A stretch of DNA of 64,000 nucleotides from Tritonibacter litoralis (GCF_009496005.1 NZ_WIBF01000001.1:124001-188000); one strand, 5' to 3'. Numbered from the stretch's first letter, positions 42,515 to 51,880 are shown. Notes: generated by a model not told the origin, from the sequence alone. A program made the numbers and translations.

Positions 42515-44290
42515 GTGGCCAATCCACAAAGTCTCACATTCACGGCAGGTCAGTTTACGACCGCTTCCTCAACTCCGGTCGCAAAGGCACAAGCATTGTC
42601 AAAGGCCGATCAGAAGAAGCTGCAAAAGCGTTTCAAAGATTTGATGAAATTGGCCAACCGCAAGATTATGGCCGAAGACCTGGATGAAGCAGAGCTTTTG
42701 CTGAAAGAAGCGCAAAAAATTGCGCCCGACAATGAAGAGCTTTTGAACAACTACGCAAACCTCCATCTGCACCGGAAACGGTTTGATCTGGCGGTTGTTC
42801 CCTTGATGAAGATTCTGGCCAAGAACCCTCAACACTCCATGGCCTATGCCAACCTTGGGGCCATTATGAACAAATGGCAGGATTTCCCAGGCGCGCGAAA
42901 ATGTTTTGAAAAAGCGTTGAAGTGCGACACCAAAAACTCGGTCGCCGCCATGCGTTTGATGCACAATTCGCTGCAGCTGTCAGCATGGGACAATTGGGAT
43001 GATTTGGATAGCTACAAAAAGCTGTTCTATGAAAAGATCAGCACCATGGATCCGGGCATTTTCCTGCCCATAGTTGATGATCCTGCGCTGCAAAAAGCAA
43101 AGTCGGAAACCTATTTCAACGGCCTAGTGGGAGATGTTCCGCAGAACCGTCCAGCGCCGCGCCAGCGCGGGGAAGGGGACAAAATCCGCCTTGGCTATTT
43201 CTCGAGCGATTTTCACAAACACGCGACCATGTGGCTGATGATCCGCATGCTGGAGCTGCATGATCGTGAGCGTTTTGAGATCTTCATCTATGATTACAGC
43301 ACAACCGCCGATGAAATGACCGAACGCGCCAAGAATGCCGCCGATCACTATCGCGTGGTGCGCAGAATGTCGGACGAAGAAGTTGTGGCCTTGGCGCAAG
43401 CTGACGGTATTGACATTGCCATCGACCTCAAAGGCTACACATCCGGTCACCGAACCCCAATTGTGTTCAAAAACCCGGCGCCAGTGAATGTCTCATATAT
43501 CGGGTATCCGGGGACGATTGGCTCCTCGAAACTGGACTATATCGTCGCGGATGAGGTGATGATTCCGCCGTCCTTGCGCAAATATTACTCGGAAAAGATC
43601 ATTTATATGCCGGATTGCTATCAGGTGACCAATGATCAGCGGAACGTGGCGACCAAGATCCCAACGCGCGCTGAACTTGGCTTGCCGGAAGATGCATTTG
43701 TGTTCTGCTCGTTTAACTCACACTACAAAATCACACCGTTTGAGTATGAAATCTGGATGCGCCTGTTGAAGAAGGTCGACAACAGCGTGATGTGGATCTG
43801 GTGTAAGGAAGACCTTGCGCGGGAGAACATGCACAAGGCTGCAGAAGCGCACGGTGTCGCGCCCGAACGGGTGATTTTTGCAGATTCCGTCTCCCAAGAA
43901 GATCACCTGGCACGTCTGTCCCAGGCCGATCTGTTCCTGGACACCTTTGCGGTTTGCGCCCACACCACAGCTTCGGATGCGATGTGGATGGGGCTGCCAT
44001 TGGTGACGCTGGAAGGGAAGCAATTTGCCGCCCGCGTGGCCAGCAGCGTGTTGCAGACCATGGATCTGCCAGAACTGGTGACCACGACCATGGAAGAATA
44101 TGAGGCGGTGGCGCTGGAGTTTGCGACCAACCCGGACAAGCTTGCCGCGGTGCGCGCCAAGATCAAAACCAACCGTGAGACGTCGCCCATGTTCAAGACC
44201 GAGCGGTTTACACGCAACTGGGAACAACAGCTGGAACGTGCCCTGGTGCGGTGTGAAAGCGGTCTGAAACCGGATCATCTGATGCCGTGA
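42515..44290 (+). CDS. TPR-containing SPINDLY-type O-glycosyltransferase (GT41)
   Basis: A 591-residue protein with a helical N-terminus (about 55-170) of TPR-like repeats (YANLHLHRKRFDLAVVPLMK, YANLGAIMNKWQDFPGARKC) and a C-terminal GT41 domain. GT41 marks are LGYFSSDFHKHATMWLM, LKGYTSGHRTPIVF, VSYIGYPGTIGSSKLDYIVA, FCSFNSHYKITPFE, and CAHTTASDAMWMGLPLVTL. GTG 42515 follows AAGGAG by 8 bases, better than the upstream ATG at 42473. Such enzymes attach sugars to Ser/Thr. The target is unknown; no flagellin gene is nearby. Confidence 0.9.
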   Translation: MANPQSLTFTAGQFTTASSTPVAKAQALSKADQKKLQKRFKDLMKLANRKIMAEDLDEAELLLKEAQKIAPDNEELLNNYANLHLHRKRFDLAVVPLMKILAKNPQHSMAYANLGAIMNKWQDFPGARKCFEKALKCDTKNSVAAMRLMHNSLQLSAWDNWDDLDSYKKLFYEKISTMDPGIFLPIVDDPALQKAKSETYFNGLVGDVPQNRPAPRQRGEGDKIRLGYFSSDFHKHATMWLMIRMLELHDRERFEIFIYDYSTTADEMTERAKNAADHYRVVRRMSDEEVVALAQADGIDIAIDLKGYTSGHRTPIVFKNPAPVNVSYIGYPGTIGSSKLDYIVADEVMIPPSLRKYYSEKIIYMPDCYQVTNDQRNVATKIPTRAELGLPEDAFVFCSFNSHYKITPFEYEIWMRLLKKVDNSVMWIWCKEDLARENMHKAAEAHGVAPERVIFADSVSQEDHLARLSQADLFLDTFAVCAHTTASDAMWMGLPLVTLEGKQFAARVASSVLQTMDLPELVTTTMEEYEAVALEFATNPDKLAAVRAKIKTNRETSPMFKTERFTRNWEQQLERALVRCESGLKPDHLMP

Positions 44291-44316
44291 TGGTCACACG
44301 GTGTATTTGAAAAACA

Positions 44317-44346
44317 AAAACCCGCGCAAATCTCAGCGCGGGTTTT
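44317..44346. terminator. bidirectional terminator between GT41 and L,D-transpeptidase genes
   Basis: AACCCGCGC-N8-GCGCGGGTT is flanked by AAAAA on the left and TTTTC on the right. It serves the convergent genes on both strands. Confidence 0.82.
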
Positions 44347-44366
44347 CGGTTTCTATCAGTGTTGGT

Positions 44367-44969
44367 TCACAGCAGGCGGACTTTGGTGCCGATTTTGACC
44401 AGCTCAAACAGCTCTTCCACGTGCTGGTTATAAAGCCCAATACAGCCTGATGAGCTTTGACGCCCGATCTTGCGGGTGTCATGGGTGCCGTGGATCAAAT
44501 AGGCAGGCCAGGTCAGGTACATGGCGCGGGTGCCCAAGGGGTTGCCCACTTGCCCGCCTTCCATCCGGACGGGCAGGGAGGGATCCCGCTCCCGCATGGA
44601 GGCGGTGGGGGTCCAGCTTGGGTTTTCGCGCTTGCGCACCACTTCGGTATAGCCCCGCTTGGTCAGCTCTTCGGTCAAGGGAACCGAGGAGGGGAACAGG
44701 CGGTAAGTTTCGCCATCTTCCCCCCAGTAGTGCAGCGCGCGCGAATTGATGTCGGCCAAAAGACAGCCTACGCCCAGCTCCTCAAAGTGATCTTGCCAGT
44801 TTTGTTGCGCAAAGGCCGAGATATTGCGGTTCACCGGAATTTGGGTGCGAATGGCCGGTTCGTCCTGCGGGAACGCATCCGTGGATTGGGCGCGCAACAG
44901 GGTGGGCGTTGCCAATGTAGCACCCAGGCCCAAAACAGTAGCGCGGCGGGTCAATTTATCTGAGCTCAT
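44367..44969 (-). CDS. L,D-transpeptidase (YkuD domain)
   Basis: A 200-residue exported enzyme that crosslinks peptidoglycan stem peptides or attaches proteins to them. The N-terminus LTRRATVLGLGATLATPTLL resembles a twin-arginine or Sec signal with cleavage near the AQS. The YkuD active site is complete: H160 in YLIHGTHDTRKIG and C176 in SSSGCIGLYN. ATG 44969 is chosen as the start that places the RR motif close to the N-terminus; the longer frame begins with shadow-like sequence. It is convergent with GT41. Confidence 0.92.
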   Translation of the reverse strand: MSSDKLTRRATVLGLGATLATPTLLRAQSTDAFPQDEPAIRTQIPVNRNISAFAQQNWQDHFEELGVGCLLADINSRALHYWGEDGETYRLFPSSVPLTEELTKRGYTEVVRKRENPSWTPTASMRERDPSLPVRMEGGQVGNPLGTRAMYLTWPAYLIHGTHDTRKIGRQSSSGCIGLYNQHVEELFELVKIGTKVRLL

Positions 44970-45157
44970 ATCGTTCACTCTGCCTGATCTGTTGATGTCA
45001 CTGCGGGTGATCTTTGACGCCCATGTAAAATGGAATGTGTGGCGAAAGACAAGCCGGGTTGCGGTCACTTTTGCGTATTCTTTCCCAGCTCTTTTTGGTG
45101 GATTTCGCTTATACTGGCCGTAGCAAATTTATTGATCATTGTATTGAGGGGAACCGG

Positions 45158-46054
45158 ATGAGCCAGAAAATCGCCATCGCTGTTATTCATGGAATGGGCA
45201 GCCAGGGGGCCAAGCCGCCAAACAGCCATGAAATCGTGTTTTCACATCATTTGTTTCATGGCCTGCGTCAGATCCTGGGGCATGACTTCTTTCACAATGT
45301 GATCTGGCGCGAGATCTTCTGGGCCGACGTGCTGCAGGATCGCCAGGCGGCGTTCCAGGACAAGATGTTGAACCAGGAACAGGCACGCTGGCCCGGTTTG
45401 CGCGATTTTGCCATGTCGCGCCTGGCCGATGCGGCGGCCTATCGTAGGGGGGCGGGCGACAATGGCAGCTGGACGTATCAAGAGATCCACCAACGGGTGG
45501 CCGCCACGATGGCTGAGTTGGAGAGAATGGGTGGCGGCGACACGCCCCTGCTGGTCTTTGCCCATTCTTTGGGCGGGCATATCCTGTCCAATTACATCTA
45601 TGACCAGCAAAGCGGCAAGCCGGTGGTTCCGGCCGACACCAGCTTTCAGCGGTTTGAAACGCTGACGCATTTTGTGACCTTTGGCTGCAATATGCCGCTC
45701 TTTACCTTTAACGAGCCCGAAGACAGAATCCGCCCGATCGACTATCCTGGTGCGCGGGTGTCCATGCGGGGGCGGGCCAATCCGTGGTGGTTCAACTACA
45801 ACGACCGCGATGATTTTCTGGGCATGCCACTGGCGCCCTCATCGCCGAATTACGCCGCCATGGCCGACAGCGGTGCGTTGCAGGAACGCTGGATCAACAC
45901 ACGTCCGCTGGTGCGTGGCATGACGCCCTTGTCCCATAATCTGTTCTGGAAAGACCGCAATTTCCACAAGCTGTTGGAACCCATGTTAAAGGCAGCAGCC
46001 GGAGCCGAGATTGCGCCGGTTCAGCAGAACCCAGCCGTGCAGCTGGTTGCGTAA
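45158..46054 (+). CDS. alpha/beta-hydrolase-like protein
   Basis: A 298-residue cytoplasmic protein with an alpha/beta hydrolase signature. The N-terminus (IAIAVIHGMGSQG) gives an HG oxyanion-like loop and the nucleophile elbow is FAHSLGGHIL with S137. The substrate is unknown; a lipase or esterase-like role is possible. ATG 45158 is chosen with GAGGGG upstream. It has no signal peptide. The gene lies between the divergent L,D-transpeptidase and the convergent mmsA and appears monocistronic. Confidence 0.78.
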   Translation: MSQKIAIAVIHGMGSQGAKPPNSHEIVFSHHLFHGLRQILGHDFFHNVIWREIFWADVLQDRQAAFQDKMLNQEQARWPGLRDFAMSRLADAAAYRRGAGDNGSWTYQEIHQRVAATMAELERMGGGDTPLLVFAHSLGGHILSNYIYDQQSGKPVVPADTSFQRFETLTHFVTFGCNMPLFTFNEPEDRIRPIDYPGARVSMRGRANPWWFNYNDRDDFLGMPLAPSSPNYAAMADSGALQERWINTRPLVRGMTPLSHNLFWKDRNFHKLLEPMLKAAAGAEIAPVQQNPAVQLVA

Positions 46055-46061
46055 AACAAAA

Positions 46062-46088
46062 AAGCCCCGGTGTAAAAACCGGGGCTTT
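46062..46088. terminator. bidirectional terminator between hydrolase and mmsA
   Basis: AAGCCCCGG-N8-CCGGGGCTT is flanked by A and T runs. It lies between the two convergent genes. Confidence 0.83.
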
Positions 46089-46106
46089 TGATTTGGCTAT
46101 TATGAT

Positions 46107-47606
46107 TTAGTCCATCGCTTTGAAGTTCAGCGCCGCGCCGTCCTTGATGCCGGAGAACCAGCGGGAGGAGACTTTCTTGGACTTGGTGTAGAATTTGAAC
46201 GCATCGGGGCCGTATTGGTCCAGATCGCCAAAGCCGGATTTCTTCCAACCGCCAAAGGAATAGTAGGACAGCGGAACCGGGATCGGGAAGTTCACGCCAA
46301 CCATGCCAACTTCGACGCGGGCCACAAAGTCACGGGCCACATCGCCGTCCGCGGTATAGATCGCAGTGCCGTTGCCATATTGGTTGTCCTGGATCAGCTG
46401 AAGCGCGTCTTCATAGTTGTCCTTGCGCACCATGGACAGAACCGGGCCAAAGATCTCTTCTTTGTAGATGTCCATATCCGGGGTCACGTCGTCGAACAGG
46501 GTCGGGCCAACAAAATAGCCGTCCTCATACCCTTGGATCGACAGGCCGCGACCGTCGGTCAGGATCTTGGCGCCTTGTTCAACACCAGAGGTGATCAGAC
46601 CTTCGATCCGATCTTTGGCTTGCGCGGTGATCACCGGGCCAAAGTCCACATCGTCGCCACCGGTGTAAGGTGCAACCTTCAGGCTTTCGATTTTGGGAAC
46701 CAGCTTGTCGACCAGCTTGTCTGCTGTCTCTTTACCGACCGGGACCGCAACCGAAATCGCCATGCAGCGTTCGCCAGCCGCGCCAAAGCCTGCGCCGATC
46801 AGCGCGTCCGCGGCTTTGTCCAGATCCGCGTCGGGCATGATGATCATGTGGTTCTTTGCGCCACCGAAGCACTGCGCGCGCTTGCCGTTGGTTGCTGCGC
46901 GACCATAGATGTACTGTGCAATCGGGGTAGAGCCCACAAAGCCCACCGCCTGGATGGTGTCATTGTCGAGGATCGCGTCAACGCATTCCTTGTCACCGTG
47001 AACAACCTGAACCACACCTTTGGGCAGGCCCGCTTCATAGAACAGTTCCACCAGACGCATGGAGGTGTTTGGGGTGCGCTCGGAGGGTTTCAGGATGATG
47101 GAGTTGCCCGAAGCAACCGCCGGCGCCATTTTCCACAGCGGGATCATCGCAGGGAAGTTGAACGGGGTGATACCCGCGACAACACCCAAAGGCTGGCGCA
47201 TGGAGTAGAGGTCGATGCCGGTGCCTGCGTCCACGGTGAAATCACCTTTCAGGTGGGACGGAAGGCCCATGCAGACTTCCACAACTTCCAGCCCGCGCTG
47301 GATGTCGCCTTTTGCGTCGGGGATTGTTTTGCCGTGTTCCTTGGACAGGATCTCTGCCAATTCGTCCATATGCTCGTTGATCAGAGCACCGTATTTCATG
47401 AACACGCGTGCACGACGCTGGGGGTTTACCTTGGCCCATACTTTTTGCGCTTCGGCTGCTTTTTCAACTGCGGCGTCCAGTTCAGCGGGGGTTGCCAATG
47501 GCACCTTGGTGATGATCTCACCGGTGGCAGGGTTGCGCGCTTCGGCAAAGCGGCCCGAGGTGCCGGGAACCTTCTCACCGTTGATGTAATGGGTCAGTTC
47601 AGTCAT
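46107..47606 (-). CDS. mmsA: methylmalonate-semialdehyde dehydrogenase (acylating)
   Basis: MmsA converts methylmalonate semialdehyde, NAD+ and CoA to propionyl-CoA and CO2, the last steps of valine degradation, and acts on malonate semialdehyde in myo-inositol catabolism. The 499-residue ALDH-family protein has GKTIPDAKGD, FGGAKNHMIIMPDADLDKAAD and the catalytic cysteine in GAAGERCMAIS. ATG 47606 follows GGAGGA. A LysR gene diverges upstream and probably controls it. Confidence 0.95.
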   Translation of the reverse strand: MTELTHYINGEKVPGTSGRFAEARNPATGEIITKVPLATPAELDAAVEKAAEAQKVWAKVNPQRRARVFMKYGALINEHMDELAEILSKEHGKTIPDAKGDIQRGLEVVEVCMGLPSHLKGDFTVDAGTGIDLYSMRQPLGVVAGITPFNFPAMIPLWKMAPAVASGNSIILKPSERTPNTSMRLVELFYEAGLPKGVVQVVHGDKECVDAILDNDTIQAVGFVGSTPIAQYIYGRAATNGKRAQCFGGAKNHMIIMPDADLDKAADALIGAGFGAAGERCMAISVAVPVGKETADKLVDKLVPKIESLKVAPYTGGDDVDFGPVITAQAKDRIEGLITSGVEQGAKILTDGRGLSIQGYEDGYFVGPTLFDDVTPDMDIYKEEIFGPVLSMVRKDNYEDALQLIQDNQYGNGTAIYTADGDVARDFVARVEVGMVGVNFPIPVPLSYYSFGGWKKSGFGDLDQYGPDAFKFYTKSKKVSSRWFSGIKDGAALNFKAMD

Positions 47607-47792
47607 GGGAGTCCTCCACATTTAAATCTTGGACGCATCATAGGATTGCAAAAAACGTTGTAACAGAGGAAAAATCTCAAACGGAATTTGCAAAAACGCA
47701 ATACATTTACCCTTGGTTAACCATGTCACCGATACGGTCTGTTTGCGGTGAAGACCGGTGTTTTCAAGGGTTTCCAGAAGGGAAAAGGCACG

Positions 47793-48689
47793 ATGGAACC
47801 ACAGTGGGATGATATGAAGGTGTTTCTTGCGGTTGCGCGAGAGGCCAGCCTGTCCGGTGCAGGTCGGGTTTTGAAAATGGACCCTGCGACCGTCGGGCGG
47901 CGGGTGTCGCGGTTTGAAAGCGCGCTTGGCACATCCTTGTTTGTGAAATCCCCGCAGGGCTATGCCCTCAGCGCGGCGGGCGATCGCCTTTTGGCCCATG
48001 CGGAATCGGCGGAACAGGCGATGCGGGCCGGGCGCGAGGCGCTGAGCGGGCCCAGTGATACCCTGTCTGGCCAGATCCGCATTGGCGCCCCGGATGGCAG
48101 TGCAAATTATGTTCTGCCGCAAGTGGTTGCACGGATTTCCGAAGCCAATCCAGACCTGGATATCCAGATTGTTGCACTTCCCCGTGTGATCAACCTGACT
48201 CGGCGCGAGGCCGATATGGCCGTCACCGTCAGCGCGCCGACTGCCGGGCAATTGCTGGTGCAAAAGATCTGCGACTATAAACTGCACCTTGTGGCCTCAC
48301 GCCACTATTTGCGTGAACATGGATCAATCGACAGCCTAGAGGACGTCAAAAACCACAAGGTCATCGGATATATCCCCGATATGATTTTTGACCGCGAGCT
48401 GGATTATCTGAGCGAGCTTGGCGTGGAGCGGGTGCATTTGGCGTCAAACTCGGTGGCGGTTCAGATCAAGATGGCCGCCGAAGGCACGGCCCTATGTGTG
48501 GCGCATGATTTCACCCTGCCGTCCCACCGTATGCTGCGCAAAATCCTGACCGAACAGCTGAGCCTGACGCGCAGTTTTTATCTGGTACGCCATCAGGGGG
48601 ATCAACGCAGCGAACGACTAAATCGATTTGCACAAGAGCTGTCCAAGGGAATTCGAGAAGAAATCGAAACCTTAGAGGCCTTGACTTAA
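47793..48689 (+). CDS. LysR family transcriptional regulator
   Basis: A 298-residue LysR regulator with an N-terminal helix-turn-helix (EPQWDDMKVFLAVAREASLSG, then PATVGRRVSRFESALGTSLF) and a C-terminal periplasmic-binding-protein-like effector domain starting near residue 90. ATG 47793 is chosen (MEPQWDDM); the longer frame adds 15 unsupported residues. It is divergently transcribed from mmsA, the classical arrangement for a LysR regulator and its target. The effector is unknown. Confidence 0.92.
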   Translation: MEPQWDDMKVFLAVAREASLSGAGRVLKMDPATVGRRVSRFESALGTSLFVKSPQGYALSAAGDRLLAHAESAEQAMRAGREALSGPSDTLSGQIRIGAPDGSANYVLPQVVARISEANPDLDIQIVALPRVINLTRREADMAVTVSAPTAGQLLVQKICDYKLHLVASRHYLREHGSIDSLEDVKNHKVIGYIPDMIFDRELDYLSELGVERVHLASNSVAVQIKMAAEGTALCVAHDFTLPSHRMLRKILTEQLSLTRSFYLVRHQGDQRSERLNRFAQELSKGIREEIETLEALT

Positions 48690-48745
48690 ACAGGTATTGC
48701 GGAAAAGCTTCCTATGGAGGAATAAAATTACGAGTAGGAGGAATA

Positions 48746-49180
48746 ATGCTGGTTCAAGCGATTTTAAAGTCAAAATCAAATTCTTCGGTCTTTACCATTA
48801 AGCCGGATGCAAAGGTATCAGAGGCGGCGGAAATCCTGGCAAAAAACCGGATCGGGACCGTGGTTGTATCCGATGATGGCACGACAGCAGACGGGATTTT
48901 GTCGGAACGCGATATTGTGCGCGAATTGGCTGTCAGCGGCTCGGGCTGTTTGAACGAACCCGTTCGCGAATATATGACGCAGCGTCTGGTGACCTGTACC
49001 CGTCAGGACAACGCCCAAGAGGTTTTGCAGAAAATGACAGAAGGCCGGTTCCGCCACATGCCTGTGGTTGAGGATGGAAAGCTGGTCGGCATTGTCACAT
49101 TGGGGGATGTGGTCAAGGCGCAGCTGTCTGAACTGGCGATGGAAAAGGATGCGCTGGAGGGGATGATCCGGGGCATGTAA
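48746..49180 (+). CDS. CBS-domain pair protein
   Basis: A 144-residue stand-alone Bateman module with two CBS domains (about residues 8-65 and 75-132). Motifs are KNRIGTVVVSDDG, LSERDIVREL and the second GRFRHMPVVEDGKLVGIVTLGDVVKAQ. Such proteins usually bind adenine nucleotides and act as sensors. The ribosome-binding site AGGAGG is strong, and a near-duplicate GGAGGAATAA lies 20 bases upstream. It may be monocistronic. Confidence 0.93.
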   Translation: MLVQAILKSKSNSSVFTIKPDAKVSEAAEILAKNRIGTVVVSDDGTTADGILSERDIVRELAVSGSGCLNEPVREYMTQRLVTCTRQDNAQEVLQKMTEGRFRHMPVVEDGKLVGIVTLGDVVKAQLSELAMEKDALEGMIRGM

Positions 49181-49356
49181 TAGCCCGGATCCCTGAACAT
49201 CAGACGGTTAAAGTGGTGCAAGGGCGTGTTGAAACACTTGCGCCACTTTTGGCAAGAAAACTCTAGATTTACTCTGCAATTCCGGGTGTCGGCCCTTGCA
49301 CTTTGGCCGCGAAATATGATTGCGTGCACATATGAGAATGCGAGGAGGAGGGCACC

Positions 49357-49851
49357 ATGCGGGTTGCATTATACCCTGGTACCTTTGACCCAATCACCTT
49401 GGGTCATATTGATATTATTCGCCGTGCCAGTGCTATGGTGGACAAGCTGGTTATCGGAGTTGCGATCAATCGCGATAAAGGGCCTCTGTTCAGCCTCGAA
49501 GAGCGTGTTGCCATGATCGAGGCGGAATGTGCCGTTTTGAGCGAGCAGACCGGAACCGAGATTGTGGCGCATCCGTTTGAAAATCTCCTGATCGACTGCG
49601 CCCGTGACGTTGGCGCTCAGCTTATCGTCCGGGGACTGCGCGCTGTTGCGGACTTTGAATATGAGTTTCAGATGGTTGGCATGAACCGCGCGCTCGACAG
49701 TTCAATTGAGACCGTGTTTTTGATGGCAGAAGCCAAACATCAGGCCATCGCCTCCAAACTGGTCAAGGAAATTGCACGTCTTGGCGGTGATGTCTCAAAT
49801 TTTGTCACTCCTCTCGTTCGGGAAAAACTAACCGAACGTCTGCAGGACTGA
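49357..49851 (+). CDS. coaD: phosphopantetheine adenylyltransferase
   Basis: CoaD transfers AMP from ATP to 4'-phosphopantetheine in CoA synthesis. The 164-residue protein has the nucleotidyltransferase T-x-G-H motif (YPGTFDPITLGHIDII), the LIVRGLRAVADFEYEFQM block and a late IASKLVKEIA segment equivalent to ISSTxVR. The length and order are typical. The gene is 176 bases from the CBS gene. Confidence 0.96.
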   Translation: MRVALYPGTFDPITLGHIDIIRRASAMVDKLVIGVAINRDKGPLFSLEERVAMIEAECAVLSEQTGTEIVAHPFENLLIDCARDVGAQLIVRGLRAVADFEYEFQMVGMNRALDSSIETVFLMAEAKHQAIASKLVKEIARLGGDVSNFVTPLVREKLTERLQD

Positions 49852-50206
49852 CCGCTCGATTTCCCTCTTTTATGGAGCGGCCCGTGGCGGCCGTTCCTGT
49901 TTGTTGGCAGGCGACCGCATAGCGTGCGGTTCCGTTGCTTTGTTCGAATTTCTTGGCCACAGATTTTTTGCGCTTGGTATTTGGCGCGCTTGTTTTCGGG
50001 TGTGGTCGGTTGGCCGAACCTTAGAAACCACATGAAATGCCTTACATCGGCTCTCATTTCGCCATTTTGTTCACCAAAGACTTAAGAATAAGACTCCGGG
50101 TTGCCGTTGCATCGCTTCCGGTCGCTGTCTTTTGCCGCTGAAGCCCAAGTCGCGGAGATAGCGGGCAACATGGTTGCGCAGAATAACTGTAAAGAGGTCG
50201 GGCCCG
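49852..50206. other. intergenic region before Hint-domain gene
   Basis: A 355-base stretch with no supported gene. A weak GC-rich inverted sequence around 49875-49895 follows coaD but has no T run. The promoter of the Hint-domain gene is expected near the right end; nothing else was recognised. Confidence 0.45.
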
Positions 50207-51628
50207 ATGGCCAATATTGATATTGTTCGAGTTGACGGAACGCCGCGCGAAACAGATTTCGCTTTGCGCGCGAACACGTCCTCACGCGGGGTTGACCTTG
50301 AAGGGGCCGAGATCACGGTCACATATACCGATGGCACCACCGAGACCCTGACCTGGGAAGCCTTTGATCCTTTTACAAATGGCGGAGCCAACGGTGATAA
50401 CATCACACTGAAATATGGTTTCGACTGGCATGAGTTAACAGCCACAAAACCACTTGCCTCTATTAGCATTGATCTTTCGAACGCGAACTCGGTCTTTGAC
50501 ACTACAACGCCCTTTGGCAACGACCCAAGTGAGCCGTCAACGCCTGGATCATTAAACGGGTTCCCGTTCCAGCTGCATCCTGATGACGCGGGCATCGGCG
50601 GTGATATAACGGCCCGCTATACTGACATTGTAAACTTGGCCGGAAGTGCACCGGTCGGCGATCTTTATACAACGTTGACCATCGATTTCACCGGGCTGCC
50701 GGGCGGCGGTTTTGAGGGGCAGCTTGAATGGAATTCGGATATCGACACGTTGACCGGCCCGTTCAAGGAAGTGCTGGACGCAACTGATGATGTGGTGACC
50801 ATCTCGGGTGACGGATCCGAGCAGTTGAACCTTCTGGACAATGACCAACATGGCGCCGGCACGGATCTGACCATCACGCAAATCAACGGTGAAGACATCG
50901 CAGTGGGCGGCAGTGTCGAATTACCAAGCGGTGAAGTTGTAACGCTGAACGCAAACGGTACGGTGTCGATCACCAACAGCAGCCCAGTGGATGAGACCAA
51001 CACCTTTACCTACACCGTCATTGATGGTCAGGGGCAAACCGACAACGGCAACGTCATCGTCAAAACGCAGATCAATGTGCCCCCGTGTTTTGTTGCGGGA
51101 ACACGCATCCGCACCTCAACAGGAGATGTGGCGGTCGAGGATCTTGAAGTTGGTATGTTGGTGATGACGCGCGATCATGGCCCCCAACCTTTGCGTTGGA
51201 TCGGCCAGTGCCGCCGGAGGGCTGATGACAGGAATGCGCCGGTTGTCTTTGCCGCCAATGCGCTTGGCGAGCACGGACCAATTTCCGTTTCTCCAAATCA
51301 CCGGGTGCTGCTGACCTCTGAACTGGCGGAGCTTTTGTTTGGCCAATGTGAGGTTCTGGTAAAAGCAAAACACCTTGTGAATGACCAAACCATCCGAGTG
51401 GATGCCCATGGCGGGGTGATCACCTATGTTCATTTGCTGTTTGACCAGCATGAAATTGTGACCAGCGATGGATTTGAGAGTGAAAGCTATCATCCTGGAC
51501 CGCAGAGCTTAGGTTCCTTTGACGCTGAAACCCGCGCAGAAGTCCTGGAGCTGATGGCCGAGATGGGCAGTTTTGGCCCAACCGCGCGGCTGGAACTGAA
51601 ACCCCATGAAAGCCAGCTGTTGAGCTGA
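50207..51628 (+). CDS. Hint-domain protein with VCBS/cadherin-like region
   Basis: A 473-residue protein. The N-terminal half is beta-rich and of unknown fold. A VCBS/cadherin-like repeat follows (about residues 200-285, with LLDNDQHGAGTDLTITQING and FTYTVIDGQGQT). The last 180 residues form a Hint (hedgehog/intein) domain starting with C294 in CFVAGTRIRTSTGDVAVEDL and continuing with VSPNHRVLLTS. The Hint domain is common in Rhodobacterales and may self-cleave at C294. It lacks a Sec signal; ATG 50207 with AAAGAGG upstream was chosen. Its partner and localisation are unknown. Confidence 0.85.
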   Translation: MANIDIVRVDGTPRETDFALRANTSSRGVDLEGAEITVTYTDGTTETLTWEAFDPFTNGGANGDNITLKYGFDWHELTATKPLASISIDLSNANSVFDTTTPFGNDPSEPSTPGSLNGFPFQLHPDDAGIGGDITARYTDIVNLAGSAPVGDLYTTLTIDFTGLPGGGFEGQLEWNSDIDTLTGPFKEVLDATDDVVTISGDGSEQLNLLDNDQHGAGTDLTITQINGEDIAVGGSVELPSGEVVTLNANGTVSITNSSPVDETNTFTYTVIDGQGQTDNGNVIVKTQINVPPCFVAGTRIRTSTGDVAVEDLEVGMLVMTRDHGPQPLRWIGQCRRRADDRNAPVVFAANALGEHGPISVSPNHRVLLTSELAELLFGQCEVLVKAKHLVNDQTIRVDAHGGVITYVHLLFDQHEIVTSDGFESESYHPGPQSLGSFDAETRAEVLELMAEMGSFGPTARLELKPHESQLLS

Positions 51629-51719
51629 GCTTATTTCAAATCACTAACGCTTAGGCGTTTTGTTGACTTCGTTGACGCAGTTGCGCTTGTGCGATTGGGT
51701 AGATCTGGACCCATGGCGC

Positions 51720-51863
51720 TTATCGCCAGAACGCCATCCAATCCGTCAGCTCAAAGATCTTCTTTCCCAAAAAGATCAGGTGCACGTCGCCAAACAGTAT
51801 GACGTCCGTGACCAGTGCGATCAGGATAATACTTCCCAGCCAAACGGCGATTTTATGGGTCAT
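51720..51863 (-). CDS. small membrane protein, 47 residues
   Basis: A short frame beginning MTHKIAVWLGSIILIAL has one membrane segment (about residues 5-24), then DVHLIFLGKKIFELTDWMAF and the stop. The pattern FLGKK-x-F-x-L-x-x-W-M-A-F-W-R is one I associate with a conserved small Rhodobacterales protein, but I cannot verify this. It lies 18 bases left of the gap terminator on the same strand, so it likely has its own promoter. There is no strong ribosome-binding site. Function is unknown. Confidence 0.6.
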   Translation of the reverse strand: MTHKIAVWLGSIILIALVTDVILFGDVHLIFLGKKIFELTDWMAFWR

Positions 51864-51880
51864 GAAGGTTCGGCCAATAA

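Noticed and set aside
46215-47663. 482-codon plus-strand frame antisense to mmsA
   Set aside because: Shadow of a conserved ALDH gene; composition is typical of antisense frames in GC-rich DNA.
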